This document shows positions 1 through 6,521 of a stretch of DNA of 16,779 bases, in pieces (position 1 is the stretch's first letter; each line of letters opens with the position of its first letter). The notes below the pieces were generated by a model. The model did no database searches, was not told the DNA's origin, and was given only the letters and a program-made list of their open reading frames with translations. Made by a program: the position numbers and the translations under genes. The DNA comes from Chloroflexia bacterium (GTDB taxonomy: Bacteria; Chloroflexota; Chloroflexia; Thermomicrobiales; UBA6265). The stretch spans positions 1-16,779 of the forward strand of contig JACCYK010000545.1 in NCBI GenBank assembly GCA_013696525.1, written 5' to 3'.

Positions 1-435
1 GATCTGGGCCCCGATCTGCTCGGCGAGCATGGTGCCGTTGAGCGCGCTGGAGCCGCTTTGGGGAGCGGGAATGCCATCCTTCAGCCGGAGATAGGCGGTG
101 TGCTCGGTCGAATTGCCCAAGCCCCCCCACCAGAGGATGGTTCGGCCTTCGACGATGTAGTTGAGCCAGCTCTGCCCGATCTGAGCCGGGGAAATATCCC
201 GGTTGTAGCCGTGATCCGCCAGGGCGCGGAGGAAGGTGAAGGTGCCGGAGATATCGTCGTCGGTCACCACCAGCAGTCCGCCCTTGATCTCGGGCATGTA
301 GCGATCGATCAGGCCGATCTCGGTCGTGATCCATTCGTACGGCCGGCTCTCGACCGGGCGGCCGAGGTAGACACCAATGATCTTGCCGAGGACGCCAGCG
401 TAGACGCGCTCCGCGTAGTCGCTGGGCAAGGACAT
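1..435 (-). CDS. ADP-ribosylglycohydrolase (DraG) family protein, N-terminal part, runs off the window
   Basis: The 5' 145 codons of a minus-strand gene whose 3' end lies beyond position 1. The ATG at 433-435 has an AGGAGG-type ribosome binding site just upstream. The N-terminal pattern (AGVLGKIIGVYLGRP, then a Thr-Asp-Asp-Asp motif at residues 58-61, then WWGGLGNSTEHTAY and AEQIGAQI) is that of the DraG-like family, which binds two divalent metals and cleaves ADP-ribosyl or related N-/O-glycosidic bonds. The usual SDDT metal-binding motif is here TDDD, so Asp replaces the usual Thr. This matches a divergent subgroup rather than classical DraG or ARH3. It lies 178 nt downstream of another family member on the same strand and is probably the last seen gene of the LacI/ABC importer cluster. 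Family assignment is firm; the substrate is unknown. The C-terminal metal ligands lie outside the window and could not be checked. Confidence 0.82.
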   Translation of the reverse strand, partial: MSLPSDYAERVYAGVLGKIIGVYLGRPVESRPYEWITTEIGLIDRYMPEIKGGLLVVTDDDISGTFTFLRALADHGYNRDISPAQIGQSWLNYIVEGRTILWWGGLGNSTEHTAYLRLKDGIPAPQSGSSALNGTMLAEQIGAQI

Positions 436-554
436 GGAAACCTCCTTCGACTCGGTTAGAGAACTCTCAAAGCGATCGCCGCCTTGGCGGTCGCTGGTGC
501 CCGCTGGGCCACTGAAATCCGCGCTGAGCACCACGAAGTCCCTCCGGGTACCCC

Positions 555-573
555 CTCGGTGACTGACACCGAG
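555..573. other. Small hairpin between the two DraG-like genes
   Basis: A perfect 7-bp inverted repeat (CTCGGTG / CACCGAG, loop 5 nt) lies in the 178-nt gap between the two hydrolase genes. A second, imperfect stem of about 10 bp lies at 471-495 (AGCGATCGCC / GGCGGTCGCT). Neither is followed by a T-run on the minus strand, so neither is a convincing intrinsic terminator. They could be processing or stability elements, or chance in GC-rich DNA. Nothing else was seen in this gap apart from the ribosome binding site of the downstream gene. Confidence 0.25.
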
Positions 574-613
574 CGACGGCAGCGACCATGCCAACTCGGG
601 TGAATTCCGCGTT

Positions 614-1753
614 CTAGTCGCTGGCGGAAAGGACCGCAAACAGCCGCGCGTGAGCCTGATCCCTCGCCAGGCGGCGCTGCTGGAGCCGTCTCGTCAGGGC
701 CGCGAGATCGTGGGCCAGGGGGTCGACATCGAGTCGATTGGCGGACTTGATGCGATGGATCCAGGCGGGGCGAATCGTTTCGACGCCGTGCATCGCGCCG
801 GCGATCGCGCCTACCATGCCGGCGGTGGAGTCGCTATCCCGTCCATAATTGACAGCGCCGAGAACGGCCGACTCGAAATCGCCGTCGGCGACGATCAGAA
901 AGCCAAGGGCGATGGGCAGCTCTTCGATGGCGCGCAGCCGGCTCGGTGTCCAGTCGTCGGTGCCGTTACCACGGTCGCGAATCTTCTCGGGTGCGCCATC
1001 GTACGGTCGCATCGCCTCGCGCAACGACGAGATTGCATCGCTTCCGTCGGCGATGTTTCGCGCCCGCTCGACGACGGCGGTAATGGCTGTTCGCGTGCCT
1101 TCTTTCGCCAGGCCGGTCGCCGTGGCGACGACCGACTCCACGGTGGCCCGCGGGTTGAAGGCTTCGGCCACACACGCCGCCAGCACGCCGGCCGCTTCCA
1201 GGCCGTAGCTCCACTGGTGGGCGCTGAAGATCTCGATCGCCTCCCGGTAGGCGTTCATCGGATCGCCGGCATTGACTATGCCGACCGGCGCCGCGTACAT
1301 GGCGGCGCCGCAATTGACCATGTTGCCGACCCCGCCCAGCCGGGGGTCGGCGTTGGCCAGGCGGAGCCGCATCAGCAGCCACTTTTCGGGGTAGAAGAGC
1401 CGGTCGATCAGCGGCATCTCCTGGCCCCGTTCGGCCACCCAGCGCGGCTCGTCGGCGATCTTGGCGACGATCTCGCGGGCGAAGCGGAAGATGTCGAGAT
1501 GATCGTCCGCTTCGATGTAGATTTGGCTGAGCAGCGCGGTCATGTGCGTATCGTCCGAAAACCGCCCGTCCCCTTTGCCGATCACGGACGGTCCCGCCCA
1601 GGGCTCGACGAAATCGCCGATCCAGCCGTACCGCTCCTGGATTTCGGCCGGAGCTTTGCCTTCGGCGGGAGACCCGAGGGCGTCTCCAATCGCTCCGCCA
1701 TAGAGCGCCCCGCGCACCTTGCTCTCCAGACTGCCCTGGCCCACCTTGGTCAT
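614..1753 (-). CDS. ADP-ribosylglycohydrolase (DraG) family protein, complete
   Basis: A 379-residue cytosolic protein with the full set of DraG-family marks: GALYGGAIGDALGSP near residues 15-29, the metal-binding SDDT at 66-69, and the C-terminal GRDSDSTAG motif (Asp306, Asp308), which supplies the other metal ligands. The family hydrolyses ADP-ribosyl-protein, ADP-ribosyl-nucleic-acid or small-molecule ribosides with two bound metals. The ATG at 1751-1753 follows a GAGGAG stretch at rather short spacing; a GTG one codon upstream (1754-1756) is equally possible. The gene starts 51 nt after the second permease and is probably cotranscribed with the importer. This context favours a catabolic role on an imported glycoside over regulation of nitrogenase or protein ADP-ribosylation. 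No signal peptide or membrane segment is seen. The exact substrate cannot be read from the sequence. Confidence 0.9.
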   Translation of the reverse strand: MTKVGQGSLESKVRGALYGGAIGDALGSPAEGKAPAEIQERYGWIGDFVEPWAGPSVIGKGDGRFSDDTHMTALLSQIYIEADDHLDIFRFAREIVAKIADEPRWVAERGQEMPLIDRLFYPEKWLLMRLRLANADPRLGGVGNMVNCGAAMYAAPVGIVNAGDPMNAYREAIEIFSAHQWSYGLEAAGVLAACVAEAFNPRATVESVVATATGLAKEGTRTAITAVVERARNIADGSDAISSLREAMRPYDGAPEKIRDRGNGTDDWTPSRLRAIEELPIALGFLIVADGDFESAVLGAVNYGRDSDSTAGMVGAIAGAMHGVETIRPAWIHRIKSANRLDVDPLAHDLAALTRRLQQRRLARDQAHARLFAVLSASD

Positions 1754-1804
1754 CACTCCTCTGGCTCGCGGCCCGATGCGGGAGAACCGTTTCGCGGCGT
1801 CAGG

Positions 1805-2647
1805 TCAGCCTTTCATACCGCCTTGGGTCATGCCCTCGATGAATCGTCGCTGGAAGATGAGGAAGATCACGAGGATGGGGAGGATCATCATCACGGCGGC
1901 GGCGCTGGTCAGGCTCCAATCCCGGCTGAACCGGGTCGCGAAGTTCTGATAGCTGGTGATCACCGTGAACTTGCTCTCATCCTGCAAGAACACGGTCGCT
2001 AGGAGAAACTCGTTCCAGACCGCCAGGGCGACGACCAAGCCGACGGTCAAGAACCCGGGCCAGGACAGGGGAACGACGATACGGGCGAAAATTTGCCACT
2101 CCCCGGCGCCATCGACCCGAGCCGCATCCTCGAAATCGCGCGGCAGTTGGAGCATATAGGATCGCAGCAGAAAGATCCCCAGCGGGGCATTGAGCGCGAT
2201 ATAGATGATGACGAGGCCGACGAAGCTGTTGAGCAAGCCGATCTCCCGCCACAAGACGAACAGCGGCACCAGAAACAAATGGATCGGCAGGCTGGAGATC
2301 ACCAGCAGGAAGAGCATGAGGGCGCCGGCACCCGAGAGATTCAACTTGGCGAGACTATAGGCGGCCATGCCGCCGAGCACGAGGACGCCGACGACCGAGC
2401 CGGCGACGAGGAGGCCGCTATTGACCATCGTGGTCGAGAAGTTGCCGACCTCCCACGCCCGCGCATAGTTGGACCACTCGAAGTCATTGGGGAGTCCGAG
2501 CGGATTCTCCCCAATCTCGGCGCGACTCTTGACGGAATTGAGGACCATGATCGCGAGCGGGCCGAGGGAGAAGATAAGGAGCGCAACGAGGACGACGTAA
2601 TTTGGCGTCAAGCTGAGGTCACGACCCCGGCCGAAGGGGCGATTCAT
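1805..2647 (-). CDS. Sugar ABC importer permease, MalG-like (CUT1 family)
   Basis: A 280-residue inner-membrane permease starting MNRPFGRG, with about six hydrophobic segments; the first is near residues 17-37. The EAA loop that contacts the ATPase is present (EDAARVDGAGEWQIFARIVVPLSWP, broken by normal substitutions). The C-terminus FIEGMTQGGMKG is typical of MalG-type subunits. The ATG (2645-2647) overlaps the TGA of the upstream permease in an ATGA arrangement, which implies translational coupling and fixes the start. An open frame continues upstream to about 3028 but only antiparallels the other permease and is not coding. It pairs with the 2644-3579 product and the binding protein 3697-5052; no ATPase gene is present nearby, so a shared MsiK/UgpC-type ATPase encoded elsewhere is likely. 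Confidence 0.92.
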   Translation of the reverse strand: MNRPFGRGRDLSLTPNYVVLVALLIFSLGPLAIMVLNSVKSRAEIGENPLGLPNDFEWSNYARAWEVGNFSTTMVNSGLLVAGSVVGVLVLGGMAAYSLAKLNLSGAGALMLFLLVISSLPIHLFLVPLFVLWREIGLLNSFVGLVIIYIALNAPLGIFLLRSYMLQLPRDFEDAARVDGAGEWQIFARIVVPLSWPGFLTVGLVVALAVWNEFLLATVFLQDESKFTVITSYQNFATRFSRDWSLTSAAAVMMILPILVIFLIFQRRFIEGMTQGGMKG

Positions 2648-3579
2648 ATCTCCCACCCCCGTCGTCGCAGCACCACGAAGATCGAGATCACGACCCCGAC
2701 GAAGAGGCTCATGGTGATGCCGATGGCCGCGGCGTACCCGGCCTCGAAGTTCTGGAAGGCGTTCTTGAAGACGAGGATCGAGAGTACTTCGGAGGCGCCG
2801 GCCGGGCCGCCCTGGGTGATGATCCAGATAAAGTCGAACGTGAGGAATGACCAAATACTCGTCATCAGGATCATGAAGACGAGCACGGGGCGAATCCCTG
2901 GCAGGGTGACGTCCCGGAACTCCTGCCACCGGTTGGCGCCGTCGAGCCGGGCCGCCTCGAAGAGATCGGGCGGGATGTTTTGCATCCCCGCCAGGAAGAG
3001 CACCATCAGGAAGCCCCACCACCGCCAATTGTCGATGAAGGCGATCGTGGGCAAGACCGTTGACTCACGCCCGAGGAGGGCGATGTCGGTGCCGGGCACG
3101 CCCCGCTCGTTCAACCAACCGACGACCCCGCGATCAGGGTGGATCAGCGAGCTCCACAGATGGGCGACGACGACGCTCGGCAGCACATAGGGGATGAACA
3201 GGGCCAAGCGAAAGAAGAGGGCGCCGCGCCGAATCGGCGCCAGCAGGCTGGCGGCGATGAGCCCCATCGCGATCGGCACGGTGAGGAACATGGCCAACCA
3301 GACGACGTTGTGGACAAAGGCGCTCAGGAACGATGGGTCCTCGAAGAAGAGCTCCTGGTAGTTTGCCAACCCAACGAAGTCGGCGGCGCCGATCCCGCTC
3401 CAGTCGGTCATCGAGTAATAGACCGCCGCCACCGCCGGGCCGAGCACCACCAACAGGTTGATCAGCAGGATCGGCAGGACGAAGAGCCAGGGGACGGCGT
3501 GCCGGCGCAGGCGAGCCCTGCTCCACCGGGGCCGGTGGAGGGCCAAGCTGGGGTGGGTCTGGACCGCGGTATCACGCAC
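2644..3579 (-). CDS. Sugar ABC importer permease, MalF-like (CUT1 family)
   Basis: A permease of about 311 residues with an Arg-rich N-terminus, a first membrane segment (WLFVLPILLINLLVVLGPAV) and about six segments in all. The EAA loop reads DLFEAARLDGANRWQEF, followed by DVTLPGIRP. The chosen start is the GTG at 3577-3579, behind a GGGGAAGAAAG purine tract. An in-frame GTG at 3654 would add 25 residues, but would place the long hairpin at 3601-3635 inside the coding region and gives a low-quality Arg/Gly/Pro-rich extension. The stop codon overlaps the start of the next permease. It forms a heterodimeric channel with the MalG-like partner. The sugar transported is unknown. Confidence 0.88.
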   Translation of the reverse strand: MRDTAVQTHPSLALHRPRWSRARLRRHAVPWLFVLPILLINLLVVLGPAVAAVYYSMTDWSGIGAADFVGLANYQELFFEDPSFLSAFVHNVVWLAMFLTVPIAMGLIAASLLAPIRRGALFFRLALFIPYVLPSVVVAHLWSSLIHPDRGVVGWLNERGVPGTDIALLGRESTVLPTIAFIDNWRWWGFLMVLFLAGMQNIPPDLFEAARLDGANRWQEFRDVTLPGIRPVLVFMILMTSIWSFLTFDFIWIITQGGPAGASEVLSILVFKNAFQNFEAGYAAAIGITMSLFVGVVISIFVVLRRRGWEI

Positions 3580-3600
3580 GTCGCTTTCTTCCCCGTGGCG

Positions 3601-3635
3601 ACCGTGGGGCCGGGACCTTGGTCCGGCCCCACGGT
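3601..3635 (-). promoter_or_regulatory. Long GC-rich hairpin between binding-protein and permease genes
   Basis: An inverted repeat of about 16 bp with one bulged base (CCGTGGGGCCGG..ACC pairing with GGTCCGGCCCCACGG) sits 61 nt after the binding-protein stop and just before the chosen permease start. There is no T-run after it on the minus strand, so it is not a standard intrinsic terminator. It fits the intercistronic stem-loops known from binding-protein/permease operons such as malEFG, which stabilise the upstream mRNA or lower downstream expression. The function here is an inference; the stem itself is seen directly. Confidence 0.65.
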
Positions 3636-3696
3636 TGTCCGTTCTTCCCGGCACCCGATCGGAGCGCCAGCCCCCAGAAATCGCGAGCCGCTTCGG

Positions 3697-5052
3697 TTAG
3701 CCTGTCAGCGAGCGGTTGGGAATGGGCGGCACCGCTCCGTCCGCCACCTCTTGGTCGAAGGTCGTCTGCACATCTTGCAGGTACTCCTCGACCGTCATGC
3801 CGCCGCTCCACAGCCGCTCGATGTTCTCGATCATATGCGTCCTCGTTTCGGGCGGGAAGAAGGTCCAGACCGTGTAGCCGTACCCGCCAGCCGCGGAGGC
3901 CTCGTTCTGGGCGACCAGGATTTCCGCGTATTGGGGATCGATTCCCGCCAGCGCGTCCTCTTCCAGCGGGACCGAGGCCGGTGAGTCGCCACATTCGACG
4001 ACAAGCCGGGCCTGGGTCTCCGGCGTGAACAGGTAATCGATGAACTCGGCGACGGCGTCTGGATTTTCGGCGTTGGCGTTGATGGACACCGTTGAGCCGA
4101 TGCCGAGATCGTAGATGGCGTCGCCGGACGTCGACGGCATGGGCACCCAACCCCACTCGCTGCCGCTCTCACCGAAGAAGGTGTTGAGATCGGCAACGGT
4201 CCACGAGCCCTCGATCTTCATCGCCGCCTCGCCGGCCGCGAGGGCGGCGTTGGCATCGGCGAACGTCGTCGTGTAGTAGCGGTCGACGCCGCCCATGAAC
4301 CAGCCGTTCTGTTGCGCCTCATTGAGCGCGCTGATCGCGTCAACGAACTCGGGATCGGTCCATGGCTTCTCGCCGGTGAGCGCGGCATACACGTTTTCGG
4401 GGCCGGCGACATGGTTGAGATATTCGCCGATGAACCATTCGTTGGCGTCCCGGAACTCCTGATTGGCATGGGCAAACGGGATGATCCCGGCGGCCGCGAT
4501 CTCCTCGGACAGAGCAGCCAATTCATCGATGGTCGTGGGTGGTTGCCAGCCATTCTCCTCAAACAACGTCTGGTTGTAGAACAGGGCCAGCGTTTCCACC
4601 TGGTTCGGGATGTTGTACAGCACCCCGTCGCTCTTGCCCAGATCGAGGGCCCAGGGGGCGAATCGCTCGTTCCAACCGTACTGCTCGGCGTAGGCGTCGA
4701 GCGGCAGGAATTGACCGGCCTCCGTCACCTGCGTGGCGAAGGCGGGTCCCGGCGTGTAGACCACGTCCGGCCCCTCGCCGGCGGCCAGCGCCGTCTGTGT
4801 CGCTTGCCAGCGATTCGGTTGCAGCCGCGGCTCCACCATGACGGAGTCGCTTTGGGCGTTGAATGGGTCCACGGCGGCGGCGATGCGGCATTCGGCGGTT
4901 TCCGAGCCACTGGTGGAATCGAGCCACATCGTGATCGTGGACTTATCTTGGGCCCTGGTGGCCAGGGAGCCGCCGCTGATCGCCGCCACCGGCACCAGCA
5001 GCACGAACACCAGCACGGCGGCCAACTGTTGGGGTCCCGCGCGCTTCGCCAT
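3697..5052 (-). CDS. Extracellular sugar-binding protein of ABC importer 1
   Basis: A 451-residue solute-binding protein (MalE-like, CUT1). It starts with a Sec signal peptide: MAKRAGPQQ, then a hydrophobic stretch (LAAVLVFVLLVPVAAI), then a likely cleavage site near ATRA-QDK. There is no lipobox Cys at that site. The mature part has the usual binding-protein pattern (ITMWLDS, GPDVVYTPGPAF, PLDAYAEQYGW, YNIPNQVETLALFYN, MKIEGSW) and ends PPIPNRSLTG. The ATG at 5050-5052 follows AAGGAGGAACAGTGAAG; a GTG two codons upstream (5058) is possible. The open frame extends to 5133, but that part lacks a ribosome binding site. It is the first gene after the LacI-family regulator gene and heads the transport unit. 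The ligand is a sugar or glycoside by family; its identity cannot be read. Confidence 0.92.
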   Translation of the reverse strand: MAKRAGPQQLAAVLVFVLLVPVAAISGGSLATRAQDKSTITMWLDSTSGSETAECRIAAAVDPFNAQSDSVMVEPRLQPNRWQATQTALAAGEGPDVVYTPGPAFATQVTEAGQFLPLDAYAEQYGWNERFAPWALDLGKSDGVLYNIPNQVETLALFYNQTLFEENGWQPPTTIDELAALSEEIAAAGIIPFAHANQEFRDANEWFIGEYLNHVAGPENVYAALTGEKPWTDPEFVDAISALNEAQQNGWFMGGVDRYYTTTFADANAALAAGEAAMKIEGSWTVADLNTFFGESGSEWGWVPMPSTSGDAIYDLGIGSTVSINANAENPDAVAEFIDYLFTPETQARLVVECGDSPASVPLEEDALAGIDPQYAEILVAQNEASAAGGYGYTVWTFFPPETRTHMIENIERLWSGGMTVEEYLQDVQTTFDQEVADGAVPPIPNRSLTG

Positions 5053-5217
5053 CTTCACTGTTCCTCCTTGATGAGACGCTATCACTCTCGTTGGGAATCT
5101 GGGCCAATGCCGAGGGTCGTTGGCACATCTCACGTCACGTCAGTAAAGCACCTGTTGTCGTTTTGCACCTCCCACTCTGCTACATGCCGCGATCGCACCA
5201 GCGTCAGCGCGTCCCTG
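5053..5217 (-). promoter_or_regulatory. Upstream region of the importer 1 operon with short repeats
   Basis: This 165-nt gap separates the regulator gene from the binding-protein gene on the same strand. It holds a tandem CACGTCACGTCA (5131-5142, TGACGTGACGTG on the minus strand) and a direct repeat of GCACCT at 5148-5153 and 5165-5170, 17 nt apart. The ribosome binding site of the next gene is at 5063-5068. No convincing sigma-70 promoter pair was found. The repeats could be regulator sites, but no copy resembles the palindromes upstream of lacI clearly enough to call a shared operator. Confidence 0.3.
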
Positions 5218-6246
5218 TCATGCCGACGCCCGAATGACGAGCTCATACGGACATGCTTCGCGGCGGCCGCCTTCGGGGGCGTTGCCCGTGAGCCGTTCAA
5301 AGAGCAATTCAGCGGCTCGCTGGCCGAGCCGCCGCGGAAATTGGGCGACGGTGGTTAACGGAGGATCGACCAGCCGAGCGGCCGGGATATCGTCGAACCC
5401 GACTACGGCGACGTCGGCGGGGACGCGCAATCCCGACTCCCGCAACGCGATCAGGGCGCCCATCGCGAGCAGGTCGTTGGCGGCGAAGACGGCGGTGGGC
5501 CGGGGTGACCGCCAGAGGAGCTCTCGCATCGCCTCGTAACCGCCACTCTCTACGAACTCGGTTTCGCGCAGGAGGGACGGATCGAACGCGATGCGATGCT
5601 CCCTGAGGGCGGCCTGGTACCCGCGGATTCGGGGCCGACGCGGTCCGCCGTGGCCGACGATCATGGCGATCCGGCGGTGGCCGCGACCGATGAGGTGAAC
5701 GACGGCGTCGCGGGCGGCGGCCACGTTGTCGACGTAGAGGTTATCGAGCGGCAGGGGGCCGGTCTCTTGCCGGGTTGCCTCCAACCGGACCACCGCGACC
5801 TGCCGCTCCAAGAGCGGCCGCAAGTCGTTCGCGGTCATATGGAAGAAGACGGCGATAATGCCATCGACGCGACCTTGGGCCGAGCTCAAGCAGCGGGCCT
5901 CCTTCTCGGCCTCACCGTCCGTGTTATAGACGATCACGTCATAGCCGTGGCTTTCGGCGACATCCTGAATACCCCGCTCGAAGGCAGGGTAGAAGGCATT
6001 GGTGATATCGGGAATGATGCCGGCGATGGTGAACGTCTTGCGCAGGCGCAGGCTGCGGGCCGCGCGGTCGGGCACGTAGCCGAGTTGCGCGATCGCGGCG
6101 AGGACGCGCCGGCGGGTTTCAGGCGCCACGGGAACCAGGGCATCGGTATTGAGGACGTAGGAGACGACGGGCTGCGACACGGCGGCCAGCCGGGCCACAT
6201 CGGCCTGGGTCGGCCGTTTCCCGCGAAACGAAGGTACGTCCTTCAT
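5218..6246 (-). CDS. LacI-family transcriptional regulator
   Basis: A 342-residue repressor-type protein. Residues 13-33 form the LacI helix-turn-helix (TQADVARLAAVSQPVVSYVLN), followed by the hinge region (YVPDRAARSLRLRKT). The rest is the periplasmic-binding-protein-like sugar-sensing domain (IAGIIPDITNAFYPAFERGIQDV, FAANDLLAMGAL, VAVVGFDDIPAARLVDPPLTTV). The ATG at 6244-6246 has GGAG seven nt upstream. It lies directly upstream of, and on the same strand as, the importer 1 genes, so it most likely controls them and itself in response to the transported sugar or a product of it. Palindromes at 6278-6303 and 6329-6347 are candidate operators. Family is certain; effector and operator are inferred. 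Confidence 0.95.
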   Translation of the reverse strand: MKDVPSFRGKRPTQADVARLAAVSQPVVSYVLNTDALVPVAPETRRRVLAAIAQLGYVPDRAARSLRLRKTFTIAGIIPDITNAFYPAFERGIQDVAESHGYDVIVYNTDGEAEKEARCLSSAQGRVDGIIAVFFHMTANDLRPLLERQVAVVRLEATRQETGPLPLDNLYVDNVAAARDAVVHLIGRGHRRIAMIVGHGGPRRPRIRGYQAALREHRIAFDPSLLRETEFVESGGYEAMRELLWRSPRPTAVFAANDLLAMGALIALRESGLRVPADVAVVGFDDIPAARLVDPPLTTVAQFPRRLGQRAAELLFERLTGNAPEGGRREACPYELVIRASA

Positions 6247-6277
6247 CGTTCGGCTCCGGCACGAATGGCAAGATCAA

Positions 6278-6303
6278 TACGTATAGATACCTCGTCTATC
6301 GTA
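6278..6303. promoter_or_regulatory. Imperfect palindrome upstream of the LacI-family gene, candidate operator
   Basis: ATAGA at 6283-6287 and TCTAT at 6295-6299 form an inverted pair with 7 nt between them. Flanking TAC (6278-6280) and GTA (6301-6303) extend it with a one-base offset. It lies 32-57 nt upstream of the regulator start codon in an AT-rich patch where the lacI promoter is expected (TATACG-like hexamers on the minus strand). LacI-family genes are often self-regulated through such sites. The centre lacks the CG step of the commonest LacI operators, so the assignment is tentative. Confidence 0.4.
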
Positions 6304-6328
6304 GATGCAGCCCGCGGCGATGTCAACT

Positions 6329-6347
6329 CAATTCAGCGGGTGAATTG
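6329..6347. promoter_or_regulatory. Perfect 7-bp inverted repeat in the divergent intergenic region
   Basis: CAATTCA at 6329-6335 and TGAATTG at 6341-6347 with a 5-nt GCGGG spacer. It lies between the LacI-family gene (minus) and the ABC exporter (plus), so it could serve either as operator or as a hairpin in a leader RNA. It differs from the palindrome at 6278-6303. No partner copy was found elsewhere in the window. Confidence 0.35.
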
Positions 6348-6408
6348 GCCGCGCGGCAGCGACTCTCGTCATTTTCGCGGACGTCGAGTAGAGTGGGCTA
6401 GCGTTGAC

Positions 6409-6443
6409 GAGGCATCCCCGCCAGCGGGGATGCCTCGCTTTTT
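6409..6443 (+). terminator. Strong intrinsic terminator on the plus strand
   Basis: A perfect 12-bp stem (GAGGCATCCCCG / CGGGGATGCCTC) with a 4-nt CCAG loop, followed by GC and a run of five T. This is a textbook rho-independent terminator for plus-strand transcription. No plus-strand gene lies upstream of it: the neighbour there is the divergent LacI-family gene. It therefore ends either an unannotated short transcript starting in 6250-6400 or a leader in front of the ABC exporter, 79 nt before that gene's ATG. A weak promoter-like pair (TCGTCA at 6366, TAGAGT at 6389, spacer 17) would start RNA just before the stem. Confidence 0.8.
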
Positions 6444-6521
6444 GGAACCTGGAATCGGCATCGGACCCCATTGGGAACAAGATCGTTGATCAGCTCAGCA
6501 CCGGCGTCGCGCCGCGATACG

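Noticed and set aside
650..2002. A 450-codon plus-strand open frame opposite the DraG-like gene and permease end
   Set aside because: It is antisense to a gene with clear family motifs, has low-complexity His/Asp/Gly/Arg-rich content and no recognisable domain; long antisense frames are expected at this GC content.
2648..3028. N-terminal extension of the MalG-like permease of importer 1
   Set aside because: This part is an Arg/Pro/His-rich out-of-frame reading of the upstream permease; the ATGA overlap at 2644-2647 gives a natural start.
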